From NCBI GenBank assembly GCA_003255065.1, contig QAOA01000656.1:135833-199832 (forward strand): a stretch of DNA of 64,000 nucleotides, read 5' to 3'. This document shows, one piece after another, positions 46,514-58,712 of this stretch; positions within the stretch are counted from its first letter, which is position 1, and each line of letters starts with the position of its first letter. The translations under genes were made by a program, and so were the position numbers. A model generated the notes under the pieces. The model was not told the origin of the DNA. It made no database searches and was given only the letters and a program-made list of their open reading frames with translations. This stretch comes from Cercis canadensis. Its lineage: Eukaryota > Streptophyta > Magnoliopsida > Fabales > Fabaceae.

Positions 46514-47297
46514 AATTAATTTGAAAAAATTAAAAAAAAAAAATTTATCAAAAAAAAAAAAAATTTATCGGCTTGAATTTTATGAAATTTCCAATGCGAG
46601 TTCTTGCCACCCAGGATTCTTCTTTAATTTTGCATGCAGTGGAAGAGTGCAATAAGAACAGCATTAGGTACTGTAACCACATATATATATATATATATAT
46701 ATATATCTGCAGTAACCATATCACGAGCAGAAAAGACAGTTTCATGGTGATGAGGTACATAGGTAAGACTTGTAGCCCTTCCACCAGATAGAATGTTTTG
46801 CTTATTTGAGTAGTTCTATTTATACATTACTTATGTTAAGCAGTTACACCACGTGGCTTTTTTAGACACAGGCTAGCTCAGCTCATTGATGAGCTGGTAT
46901 CCACTAGTTAGTTAATTAGTTAGGATAGCTGTTATTAAGTTAATCAGTTATGCCACGTCAGCTGTTAGTGCTGAAATGTAATTATTCATTTGTAGTCATA
47001 CTTCTATAAAAGGATGCTGATGTACTTGATTTCGTTAATGAGAAAGATTACTATTCAGATGCACTTTCCTCTTCAAGATTCATCTCTCCCTTTCTCTCTT
47101 TACTCTTTCATTTTCTGCTTCTGGTTTAATCTGGTGTAACTTCTTCTTCTCTGCTTTCACGTGCTCTTCACACTGGCACTACTTCATAAAGCTTCTCAAC
47201 TTAGACTCAAATTGTGTCATAGTATAAAAATTGGTACAATCATAAGTTTAATTAAAATTGCTTAAACTTTTTCTATACGTCTCATATTATGCCTCTT
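46514..47297. other. Probable LTR-retroelement remnant
   Basis: After an (AT)n run at ~46681-46706, the stretch from TTAAGCAGTTACACCACGTG to ~47170 has features of an LTR: a TATAAAAGGATG core near 47015, repeated TTAGTTAATTAG motifs, and a CT-rich downstream tract. No ends or target duplication could be fixed, and no element-encoded protein is seen. Confidence 0.35.
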
Positions 47298-48030
47298 CAA
47301 CTACTGTCACAAAGTATGATATTAGATTGTTTGTGAAAAGCAATTTTATTCATATTCATAAATATGTATGTCTCATATTCATACTCGGTCATTTAATATG
47401 TATGTCCTTTCAATTCAATTAATATGTATGTCCTTTCAATTCAATCCTTTTATTTTTGTTTTATTCATACTCAGTCATTTAATATGTATGTCCTTTCAAT
47501 TCAATCATTTTATTTTTGTTTTATTCATACTCGGTCATTTAATATGTATGTCCTTTCAATTCAATTAATATGTATGTCNCAACTACTGTCACAAAGTATG
47601 ATATTAGATTGTTTGTGAAAAGCAATTTTATTCATATTCATAAATATGTATGTCTCATATTCATACTCGGTCATTTAATATGTATGTCCTTTCAATTCAA
47701 TTAATATGTATGTCCTTTCAATTCAATCCTTTTATTTTTGTTTTATTCATACTCGGTAATTTAATATGTATGTCCTTTCAATTCAATTAATATGTATGTC
47801 CTTTCAATTCAATCCTTTTATTTTTGTTTTATTTATACTCGGTCATTTAATATGTATGTCCTTTCAATTCAATCCTTTTATTTTTGTTTTATTCGTACTC
47901 GGTCATTTAATATGTATGTCCTTTCAATTCAATTAATATGTATGTCCTTTCAATTCAATCCTTTTATTTTTGTTTTATTCATACTCGGTCATTTAATATG
48001 TATGTCTTTTCAATTCAATCCCTTTCTTTT
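47298..48030. repeat. Minisatellite of 60- and 86-bp units, split by N
   Basis: Copies of TCATTTAATATGTATGTC start at 47389, 47475 and 47535 before the N, and at 47671, 47757 (one mismatch), 47843, 47903 and 47989 after it. Spacing is 86 or 60 bp; the longer unit has an extra 26-bp TTAATATGTATGTCCTTTCA segment. The non-repetitive lead-in 47298-47388 is repeated at 47580-47670 right after the N at 47579, so the two halves are probably overlapping contigs differing in copy number. Confidence 0.9.
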
Positions 48031-48310
48031 CTTTTTCTATATTTGTTTTATGTAAACTTTATTGATTTTCTGGCTAACCCACTCTACTAGTCCACTTGCT
48101 ATGCCAAATTTCCAACCCATTCCACAAGCACCCTAATGTATTCAATTTTTTTGCACTAATTCAACTTAATTGAGCATTTTACAAGGCAAGTGATAGAAAT
48201 AGCCAACATCGTGAGAGGATGGAAAGAAAGTTCATTTCGTGGAGAAAAATCATTTCCAAAATATCTTCACAGCAAAAATGAGTAGATCCATATATATCTT
48301 TTGACTCTCT

Positions 48311-49520
48311 ACCCCTTAAAAATTGAACAAATGTAGGAAGTGGAGCAGTAAAAAGATGATGTTTGAACAAGGAGACACAATGCGCACGAGATATCAGTGA
48401 CAGCAAGAAACTGATGTTTCTGATCCACTTGGAATTCCTAAGAAATTCAAGGTCTTATTGCAATGGGGAGGTCCAAGCGGAAAAACCTAGAACTCCCAAA
48501 TGCTCTAACTCAAACTTGTTCTTTGAAAGGAAATTACTTGATACCACCCTATATGGACCTCTTCAGCTAGCCAGTAGATTTGGTTCATGATAAATCTATT
48601 CAAAAGAAAAGCTGTCCCTTGTATTAACTGTTGCCATTTGCAATTGTTGCAAAAGCCCTGAACATTGCTTGCAATTCTCAGAGGGGACCAGACAATGCTG
48701 AAGAAGCTGAAGTTATCTCAGAGTTGATATTTTCAACTGCATATATGGGACAAACAAAATTACTAAATGAACACATAGGAAGTAGTTCTCAGAAGAAAAC
48801 AAATACAATCCATGGAATAGCAAAGTGAGGAAAGGATGAGGTACCAGGGGGTTATGAAATGGTATTTCCTCCTCTTCTGCATGTTTTGTTCCCTTGCTAC
48901 CGAGATTTCATCCAATGTCGCTTCCATTGAGTTCTGTCATGGCAGTTTATTATATCAGCACCCTCCCCGTCAGTTATCTCAGGTGTAAATTCTGCACCAT
49001 CATGGTTATCATTTTTTGTGCATGCTTTCACCAGAGATGCTGCATTTTCTTTTCCTTTTGGCATGAGAAGAGGTAGCCTGTTCATTTACAGATATTCAAA
49101 AGAGAACAGGAGATTAATAAAGCAGAAATAGGTAAAGAGCAGACCTGAGGTATCAGCGGCAGCTGAATATCTTAGCTGAGCATTATTGCAGCAGAAACTG
49201 TAACCTTTAAGAAGGGAGAGTGAGATACCAAGGAGTTGAAGAGTGTCAACTGCATAATGAGAACAAAACAGGAAAACAGATATGTAAGTATTTGTGAGAA
49301 AAATCATCTTACTAACTGAAAAAGCACTTACACATACATGAAGAGCGAGAAATCATCTTACTAATTGAAAAAACACTTATACAGACATGAAGAGCGAGAA
49401 AGTACACCACAAAGAATCGCAAAATAGAGAGGGAGGATGACATACCAAGCATTAAAAATGGTTCTACTTTCTTTGTGTCTTTGCCACCAAGAGTTCATGC
49501 CAAATCGTCATCTCAAGTCT
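48311..49520. repeat. TNL3 3'-flank block (partner 18762-19950)
   Basis: It matches the downstream region of TNL1 with small indels. A segment near 49310-49400 (ATCATCTTACTAAYTGAAAA) is locally duplicated. I recognise no gene. Confidence 0.85.
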
Positions 49521-52500
49521 TTTCATTCCAGGTGGAAGTGGATATTCAGCCGCATTGTTATCATCTTCTCGATTACCTTCATTTGTTTAGATTGGACAGA
49601 GTCCACACTCTTTCAATTCTATGATATCAACACCGTTCCATATTGAAAACACGAATAAACCAGAACTGTTGCACCTTCCAAACTTTCTTATGTTATAATT
49701 CCACAAGAACAAGTGATCTCGTAAGAGATATCTTCCTTTACCCTTCCAATTACGATAATATGTCATCTGCTCAACAGGAAACTTGTGTTCATACATATCA
49801 TCCGTCCAGAATGAGAATCCATAGGAAATGCTGCATTTATCTAGAGTCAGACTCTTACTAGCAACAACAGCACATACAGCAAAACCAAAGAAATTATTAT
49901 TGCACCAATCCGAAGACAATTCAGTTGATACCCAATTTCCCTTGTTTCGATAAGGGAACCAGTTTGGAATCTCATTCCCAGGAAAACAGAAAAATGCTGA
50001 GGCATCTAGGTCCTTCTGAAACTTATGCTGTACATAAGCTGCAATACTGCTAATAACACTTGGCTCTAGCTCGAGGCAGTTAGTGAGTTGAACTCAAACT
50101 TATTTTTCTCCAAATCTTGTGAGAGTTTAAACCCTGCACTTGACACTCTCTTAATGGATGGGCAGTCATATGCCAACAACTGCTGTAGAAAAGGTGGGAG
50201 CTCTGGAAGAGTTTGAAGCCTCCTGCAGTCGCTTAACTCCAGCATTTTCAAGCTCAAAAGATGAGCAATGCTTAAAGGTAGGCTCACAATACTTTTACAT
50301 CCACGCAGTGACAGTTCTCTTATTAGTGACAAGCAGCCAATGTTGTTGGGGATTTCAGGTAAGCTGCTACAGCAAGAAAAACCAAGTTCTTTAAGATGGC
50401 TCATATTAGAGATGCTGTCTGGAACAAACTGAAGGTCTCTGCACTTATCCAAACGCAAGCTTTGAAGCCCAATCAAATTCTCCAGTGAAGAGGGTATTTC
50501 TTTAATTGCTGTTTCTAGCAAGCAAAGGTGCATCAAACTTTCATTAGTCTCCAAGATTTCAGGGAATTTCTCCAGCATTGAGCAATGACGCAAGTCAAGT
50601 CTGGCGAGTTTCAACTTAAAAATGCTGCTGGGAAGTGTCATAAGTGATTCACAGTAGCTCAGATCTAACTTGGTTAGTTTGCTGAGACTCCCAATTGTTT
50701 CTGGAATAGACGTAAGGTTTTTGCACCTGCACATGCTTAACTCTTCAAGCTCAATCAAATTCTCCAAGAAGTGAGACAGTTGACGAATCGGTGTTTCGTC
50801 TAAAATAAGAACCTTTAAATTTTCCATAGGCTTGGTGATCGGAGGCAAACCCACCAACATTGAACAACCAGCTAGGTAAAGTTTTGTTAGACCTCCCAAC
50901 TGAAACAAACTTCTAGGAAGGTGTGTTAGGGACTTACAGTGAGAAAGGTCAAAGCAACTTGCTGATTGGGGTAAACAACCTTCTCTCAACAATTTTAGCT
51001 TGATTAAATGTACATTATCCTTGGGTTCATCATCCTCTTCAATATCCATGGGTTCAGAGGGATCTAAAAAATACTTTATTGTTGGCACCCTCATTCCACC
51101 AAGGTGAAGAGTATCAGTAAGAGTACCACCATTGAGACGCATACGAGTACAAGTACCACCATTGTGACGAGTACGAGTAAAAGTAGATGTATTACTGATG
51201 ACTACCTGCTCAAGATTTTTACAATTGTAGAGGATTACTAATCCTTAAGATGTGGAAAGAATATTGCTCAGAACAGCAACTCTCTTAAGCTCAATGCAAC
51301 CATCTAGCCACAATCTGTTGAGCTTGTTGAGGAGATTTGAAGATGAAACTTCAACCAAACTTATACAATAGCTAAGAATCACTTCTTCAATATTTGGTGC
51401 TTGAGACAGATCTGTGATTCTAGTCAATTGCTTTGAGCCACTTAGGTTAATGCTTCTTAAATTTGGTAGATGCTGTCACAAAAAACAAAAAAAAGAATTA
51501 ATTTGCTGAACAACTAGGGAAACAAAATTTTGTGAACTCCTCAAATTTGTACATGATTAAAACAAAACAAAAAATCAAAGCAAAAAACTGAATAAACTTG
51601 GATTACCTTATTTTTATCCCAAAGTTTTTCAAGATGACTTTTACGCATATCCAGACTAACAAGGTTTTCTGGACAAAACCTCAATGGAAATTCTTTTAGA
51701 GGGTATTCATCCCAACAAAGAAACCTCAATTCATCAAGAAGATAATCAATACCTCCAGAGATGTATACTTTTGAATGCTCATTGGGGTTGGACTTATAAA
51801 ATTGGAGCATTCTTAGATTATTCATCATTTTAAATGTAGCGGGTTCCAAATCAATCTTTTTAATTCTGCATAAGTTGAGGAACATACATTAGACTGCTTC
51901 AGTACCCTTAAAGAAAGAAAATAGTACATAAATAATGACAATTAATTTATAGATACATATAAAATACAATCAGAAAAAAGAAATGAGATACAAATAAATA
52001 TGCATTTTTTTTCCTTAGTCTTGAATATAACGGCTTTTTTAAGAAAGTGAACATTGCACATAACTCACAATATGAGGAAATACATTAAACAAAATGGAAG
52101 TCAAATCAAATCGTACCGTGTTCCTCCTTAGAAGAAGATATATATCTTCATGCTTCCACAATCGACTGCGCTTTCCAGGTTCCCTTAGTGATATTTGACG
52201 GACAATTTCTTGACCCATTTCCTCTATTAGATCGTGCATCACAATTTTATCTTCCAGAATATATATGAGCCCACTATCAATCAAAATACTCATTCCAATA
52301 TCTGCAGAGAATCCGCAGCCATCAAGTGTTTGTTTTACAGAATTCATATCCTGTCCTCTATACAAGCACGCAATGTCAAGAAATATATCCTTCTGTTCTT
52401 CATCAAGACCATCATAACTCAATTTCAGCACATTAAAAATTTCCATGTTTGGTGCTTTTTGAAGTTTTCTGACAGCACTTTCCCATTCTTGCTTGCTTTT

Positions 52501-52553
52501 CTGACAAAGAGATGAACCAAGAACTTTAAGAGCTAATGGAACTCTTCTAGAAT

Positions 52554-53637
52554 TAGGGGTGGAAGCCAAAACCGAAAAACTGGCCAAACCGACCAAACCG
52601 AAACCGAGAGAAACGGTCCGGTTTTCGGTTTGTATTTTTGAAAAACCGAGTACCCCGGTTCAGTTTTCGGTTTACCTGAATGAAAACCGAAAAAAAAAAT
52701 CGAACCGAACCGAGTAACAAGAAACTACGTCGTTTTGGAATATAAGCCTTCTGAATTCCCTTGCCTAACTCTTCGACTCCTCATTCATTCCTCTTCAAAT
52801 TTCTCAAATTCCCCAACTTCAGCTCTCAGGTGCGCGATTCTTAGCAGCAATTCTCTAGCGTAAGGCTCAAAACTACCTTCCACAAAAGCATCCTCCAAAT
52901 TGAAGGTCAATTCATCCACCAAGGCAGATGAAGAACCCACGTCTAAATCACCATCACGCACCTCAAAACTTGGGGAATCATAATCTAAGTAGGACCCTAA
53001 TGCATTCCTTAGAAACCCATCAAACAACCCACTAGTCCCACCCCGAATTGAACTCTGATAATTCACATCCCCACCCTTTTCGCATCCGATCCTCACTGGT
53101 TGACTCCTTGAAGAACCAACAACGCTATTGCTACACGAAACGGGAGCTTGGAAAACTGATATTTGGCTCTAATCCCTTTTCCAAGACGAGCCGCCAAATT
53201 TACTTGGTGAATAGGAAAAGGAGCAACTCAGTTCCTTCAATTCTTCCCCTCTATCATGCCACAGAGAACCCAATTCCTCTCCAGCACCGGAGAAGCTCGA
53301 CAACGGAGCGTGCTTCACCGCCGGCGAAGAGAACAGGCACGAGAGGCCACCCATTACTAGCTTCTGAGACGTTGATGCCGTAGTGGAAGACGACAAAGAC
53401 GAAGAACGAGACCCCAATTCGAAGTCGTAAGACGCATGAGCGTTGATCTGGTGGATGAAATGAAATCTTAGCAGGAAAACCGAGAAAACTGACCAAACCG
53501 AACTGAACCGAACCAAGCCTGTTCAGTTTGACTCGGTTTAGCTGAAAAAATTCAAAAAAACCAAACAGAATTTGCTTGACTCGGTTTTGGCCAGTTTGAG
53601 GTGAAAACCGGACCGAACCGGACCGATTACACCCCTA
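52554..53637. mobile_element. hAT-like element, 1084 bp, carrying an RSH gene fragment
   Basis: The element begins TAGGGGTGGAAG and ends TTACACCCCTA, giving terminal inverted TAGGGGTG. TCTAGAAT is duplicated on both sides (52546-52553 and 53638-53645), and TNL1 (near 23185) and TNL2 (near 43532) have the single uninterrupted copy. Subterminal zones are rich in AACCGAA and CGGTTT motifs. An ACTACGTCGTTTTG box occurs near 52724. The interior is GC-richer than the host gene and encodes a captured host fragment on the minus strand. There is no transposase, so it depended on another element. Confidence 0.93.
52785..53516 (-). pseudogene. Captured fragment of a chloroplast RelA/SpoT homologue (RSH2/RSH3-type) exon 1
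   Basis: One minus-strand frame runs across this stretch with a single TAG at 53169-53171. It contains HASYDFELGSRSSS, GGLSCLFSSPAVKHAPLS, GSLWHDRGEELKELS and FSYSPSK. Beyond the stop come FQAPVSCSS, GLFDGFLRNALGS, DYDSPSFEV and LVDELTFN, ending near EPYARELLL. I recognise this order as the N-terminal region of plant RSH2/RSH3 (p)ppGpp synthetases, ahead of the HD and synthetase domains, none of which is present. Assignment is by memory of the family. The fragment lies wholly inside the TIR-bounded element, so it moved with it. Confidence 0.8.
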
Positions 53638-54589
53638 TCTAGAATAATGGACCATCGTTTCTGACAACTCCTTATAAATCTTTCGGATGGTTTTGTTTGA
53701 AGGCATTCATACAGAATAGTTGAAAAGCATCTAGGAAATTCATTTCCTTGACCTCATATATTTCATCAACCTCAGCATTCTTAAGCACTTGCTTGTCTCG
53801 TGTTGTCAAAATGATTCTGCTTCCTGAACCAAACCAATCATGCCCGCCAACTAGATCTTTTATTTGCCATGGATTGCTCACATTGTCAAGAATAAGAAGA
53901 ACTCTTGCCCGTCTAAGCCTGTCCTTCATATAACTAGACCTTATATTGCTGAAGCCACTCTGTAAATCTTCTTCCTCTAGGATCATTGAAATATATTTGC
54001 TCTGTATATGGTTTACTCCATGCCTTTCTATTTCTTCTTGAACATTTGGAATAAAGACGCTAAAACTGAATTTATTTGCATGCTTATGAAATAGAGCATC
54101 AGCTATTGTTGTCTTACCTATACCACCAATGTCCCAAATTCCAATGATACGAACACCGTTTAGAGCTTCACAGTGAAGAAATTCAGGGTAAATATCTAGC
54201 AAAGATTCGATTACCGCAATATGCTTTTCAACGCCAACCAATCCATTTAACTCACTTACGGACAAGGACATACGGTTCAATGTTTTAGAAATGTGTTCAA
54301 CAATTTTCTTTATAAGTGCAGATTCTGGCCTGCCACATGGAAAATGAAAATTAGAAGAAGATATTAAAAGTGAAAAAAATGAAAAAATTGAAGGGCAAGC
54401 AGAGTTTTATTGACAGGGTAACAAAGGCTTCTTTTTTTGAGTAGTGGGTGCCCGTGCTATGCATGGTTTTTGCTATAGTTTGAATTTTAGGTTTAAAGGA
54501 AAAAGAAGTGTAACATATATCTTGTTTGGTAGAAGTGATATTCTTGGGTAGGCACAGATGTAATCAAATTTAGGCACAACCAATCAAAA

Positions 54590-54830
54590 AGTGCCATAAA
54601 CTATTGTTGTCTTACTTATACCACCATCCCCAAATTCCCACCATCCGAACACCATTTAGAAATTCAGCATGAATATCTAATAGAGATTCAATTAGCGAAA
54701 TACGCCTATAAATTTCAACCAATCCTTTTAACTCACTTGAGCACAAGGACATATTGTTCAATGTTTTAGATATGTCATCAACAATTTTCTTAATATGTGT
54801 AGATTCTGACTTGCTTTACGTTAAAAGTAA
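54590..54830 (-). pseudogene. Relic NB-ARC exon start inside TNL3 intron 1
   Basis: The same diverged duplicate of the NB-ARC exon start as at 24110-24360, with the segment around TTTTAACTCACTTGAGCACA and the P-loop-proximal part degraded. Confidence 0.65.
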
Positions 54831-55861
54831 ATAAGAAGAAAATAAATTAATTATCATTAAATTAAAAAAAAAAGAAACTAAAACTTTAATGGAGAAATAG
54901 ATCTATTGAAAGATGAAAGATGAATTACTCAATCTTGATTTACTTTTCAGGTCCAATTAAATAGCCATTAGGCCTTAAAACTAGACAAGAAAATTTGGTA
55001 ACGCTATTTTTGGGTTGATTGATGCTTAAATTGAAAATCCATGCATTCTAATTATTGTGGCACCATACTATAATTTATTGTAACACAACATGCTTTCGAT
55101 ATCCAAGATAAATTTTTTGCATGTAAATTTAATATAAAATAATAAAATAAACATCTTGTGTTTATATGATATATATTCACATGCGTATAACGTTAGTGTC
55201 AAACTGTCAACAAATTCTAACCGATCGAGATATATATTCAATTGCATAGGATATTATGTATTGAAAGAATAAGTAAGTTACCTAATTTTCAATGAATCCC
55301 AGCCAGAAAGATTAGCTGCTTCAGTAAGAGCATCTTTCCACCTCATCACTTTGTCCATGTTGTTGTTCAATCGATTCTCATGTTTGACAAATGCATCTGC
55401 ATAACTCCCGCGTTGGTGCCGAACAACAGATGGATCTACATAACAGAAAACTGGCATCACAATTCTTCCATATCTCTCCTTACATTCAAGTATTTTGATG
55501 AGTTCATTGAGGCACCAAGTTGATGAAGCATAGTCTTTCGAAAAAATGATCACATATATCATCGACTCTTCTATTGTTTCCATGAGAGAATGTGAGATAT
55601 CATCTCCTCTGTTGAGCCTATCATCTATGTAAGTTTCAATCTTTTTCCTGCACAATGCCTCATAAAGATGGCTGGTAAAGTTGTCGCGGGTGTCTTCTCC
55701 TCTGAAGCTAAGGAACACATCATACTTGGTAGGAGAAGAAAGAGCCGTAATAGGACCAGGAGAAGAAGAAGAAGAAGCCTTTGACATTGGATCTGCCTCA
55801 CCAATCTAATACACGAAAATTTGATGATCTGTTTTAGGAGCAAGCTATCATATATAAAAGA

Positions 55862-58500
55862 ACAGTTTGCAGATTTTCTATCTAAAACTGATCTTTCATG
55901 TTTTGATTTATAGCGTGCCAAGGACCATGACAAAGTTATAATTTTATTTAAATTGCATTATTGATATGGTTTATTCTATTGAATGATTAGATCAAAGACC
56001 TTAATGATAAACCCTAAATAATGCAATTTGGATTTAAAATATTACTACTTGTCATACACGGAAACCAGTGGTTGAATGATTCAAACTGGACAAGTGCATC
56101 AGCAACAAGGGTCAAGGCTGAAGAGAAAATTTTGTAATTTACTCCAAACAAACATTGATAATAGACTACTACCGTTTCTTTAAGAAAACTATACTAACAT
56201 CTCCGAGTTTGCCCATCTGATGCACATCACCCCTTCATTTCAGAAATTGCATCCCCCACCCTTACTCCCAACATCCATCTAGCCCAACATTCTCCGACTC
56301 TTCTCTTTGGGTATTTTGCCTGCAACTTTAATTTAAATACGAGATTTACAAATTCTAAGAATAACTTTAATATCACTTAATTGGTTGAGACATTCTATTT
56401 CATGTCAAACTCCTTGTAGAAGGGGGAAACTTAGCAAAAACAAACCGACACGATCTGACCACCACTGACGGTACTTCAAATATTTTTTCCGCAGCCAAAT
56501 TCGATTATTTTAATCAGCACTATTGTAACCTTCTATTGAGCAATTTCAAGCTGAAGCATCCCAATTTGATGCTTACAATTGTTAAAAGTTATTCTAAAAA
56601 AATCTGTTGAGTATATAAGCTTAAAAAATATATACAAACAAGACAAAAAGTAGTAATAGGAGATAAAAATCAGGGTACATCCACTCATTAAAAATAGTGA
56701 TATATCTAGAATTTCTATGGGAATTTGCTTGTTTTTTAATAGTTAATAAGCACTGGGTATTTCTTTATATAGGTCTTGAGTTTAAATTTCATTCGAATAG
56801 GATTGGTTGAGATTTTGAGCACTGATGCTCTATCTAAGGCTTCATAATCCCACAAAAGTTTTTATAATTTAGATGAATTTTAAATCAAATTCTTATAATT
56901 TTTCTTTTTTCTATTTTTAAGATCCTTATAATTTAAATTTGTTTTAATTGGGTCTCTACTATTACTCTCAGTTATAATTTTATTAGTTGTTAACTAAAAT
57001 TTATATTCACTTTATAGATGTTCTTAGCTTAATATTGTGTTTATTTTTTGAGGATTTTAAGTTTTAAATAAGGTAAATTTTTCATTTTTGTAGGTCTACT
57101 AATAGTGTGAAGATTCTATGCCTGAAGGTACAATTTTGATGAAATTTGGATGAATTGAGGTAGAAAACAAGGCCCCCAGTGCCCTTCTTCAAGAGCCCCA
57201 GTGCTGAAGCAAACAATTGGAGCTCGCATACAGAGAGTCAGCGCCCCTGCGCTTGTCGGAGAGAGCCCCAACGCTCTAGGATAGAAGATAAGCGCCCCTG
57301 CTCCTTCAAATTAGCTCCTCAACCCTTGTTCTCGGGCACCATGCCTTTTTTCCAAGTTCTAGGCGCCCCAGCTCCCGCAAGCCTCCATCTTACAGAGACA
57401 AAGCGTCACAGCGCCCGAAGTCCCACTTTAAGGCGGCAACAAATTTTTCACCTAATTCAATTAGGATTTATTGATTAATATAAATAGACCTTTAGTTTTT
57501 AGGTTTTTCTTCTTCTCTCTTCTCTCTCTAGACTTTTTGAAGACAAGCAAGAGTAAGAGCATACACTAGTGACAACAAATCTGATCTTCTTCATTGAGTT
57601 TTATTCTTCTTTAAGTCATTTAGTAGTTATAGTATTTTTTTTTTTTTTTATGCGAAGTAGTTATAGTAATTTAAACCTTGTTATCTTGTAAATTTCATAG
57701 GAATTTATTTTTCCAATTAAATAAAAGAGTAGGTGATTGATTTGATTTCTTATGATGTTACCTTTGACATTCTCAGTTAATTGATCAAAATAATATAAAA
57801 TAAATATCTAAATAGAGTTGTTTTTAAAAGTATTTATTGAAATAGAGCTATTTTGAATAAAAAATGATATAGAAAACAGATAAAAAGGATCCTCCCATAT
57901 GGCAATGAGGTGGTGCTAGATGAAAATTGGAGGGATAAAGTTTCTTAAAAAAGTCTAAAAATGTTCTGTTAACATATGGATCCCGCTATTTTCGTAATGA
58001 TACTAAAATTACAATATATAAGTCTCATTAGGTTCACGTAATTGACGAGAGAGTAGCATTACCCTATCTTAGAAACAGGTGTAGCATAATGCTTGTAGAA
58101 TTGGATTTACTGTACCCAACAGTGGCTACTCAGTCAACGCGACCATTATGGCTAATTGAAATTGAATGGATTAAGATTTAAGAGGAATAGGGATGAAAAG
58201 GTTGAGCTCAGATAGCTACGTGGAGCATTAGTGGAAAATTGGATTTGACTAAGAAAATAAATAAATAAAAAAGAGGACTTTATGATTTAAGAAGCGAATA
58301 AAACTTCTTTTCTCTAATGACAAATTAAGTTATTTATAATTTGATGAAAGGTTTTTTTTTTGGTTTGTTTGTATGTTTTTATAAAATATGGAATTTCAAG
58401 TTTACAAATACTATAGAAGAAGAATAAAAATTATCATTTTAATACTCTCACTCAAATTTATATTAATTAATTATTTTACAATAAACATAAATACACACAA
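55862..58500. other. Upstream region of TNL3, no gene
   Basis: Similarity to the TNL1/TNL2 promoters ends at ~55861. 56130-56720 is the partner of 29015-30420. 57150-57450 is a GC-rich block with repeated GCGCCCC-type words. The rest is AT-rich non-coding DNA. Confidence 0.6.
57150..57450. repeat. GC-rich block with repeated GCGCCCC words
   Basis: AGCGCCCCTG, GGCGCCCCAG, CAGCGCCCGA and near variants occur several times in a background otherwise near 30% GC. It resembles the internal part of a retroelement LTR, but I cannot fix boundaries. The open frame across it has no recognisable protein character. Confidence 0.35.
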
Positions 58501-58534
58501 ACATAATACAATGCTGAAGAAGTCTAAGATGCAT

Positions 58535-58694
58535 AGTTTTTTGAAAAAACAATCACATATATCATTGACTCTTCTATTGTTTTTAGGAGAGAATTTGAGA
58601 TATCATCTCCTCTGTTGAGTCTATCATTTATGTAAGTTTCAATCTTTTTCCTGCACAATCCCTCGTAAAGATGACTGGTAAAGTTGAGGACTAA
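58535..58694 (-). pseudogene. TIR-domain relic of another TNL
   Basis: The minus strand reads FTSHLYEGLCRKKIETYIN, GDDISNSLLKTIEESM and IVFSKNYAS, matching residues ~37-88 of the TNL TIR exons. Both sides are unrelated: no RGEDT start and no WCLDEL. It is a ~160-bp remnant of a fifth TNL. Confidence 0.88.
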
Positions 58695-58712
58695 TTTGTC
58701 GTATGAAACCAT

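Larger units (their letters stand above)
49587..55787 (-). pseudogene. TNL3: disrupted TIR-NBS-LRR gene
   Basis: The exon plan equals TNL1: TIR 55787-55282 (intact, WCLNEL), NB-ARC 54329-52117, NL/LRR 51906-51607, and LRR plus C-JID-type domain 51472-49587. At least five lesions break it. A 2-bp deletion near 53675 shifts the frame in the HPKDDYKELS segment. A 1084-bp element is inserted at 52554-53637. TAA at 51889-51891 replaces the Gln of AVQCM. TAA at 51245-51247 replaces a Ser in ILSTSSGLV. A 1-bp deletion near 50090 shifts FEFQLTN. The P-loop also reads [12 protein letters not shown] instead of GIWGIGG. An extra repetitive segment near 51100-51180 encodes Arg/Thr/Gly-rich residues. The TIR exon could still give a TIR-only product, but that is speculation. 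Confidence 0.95.
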
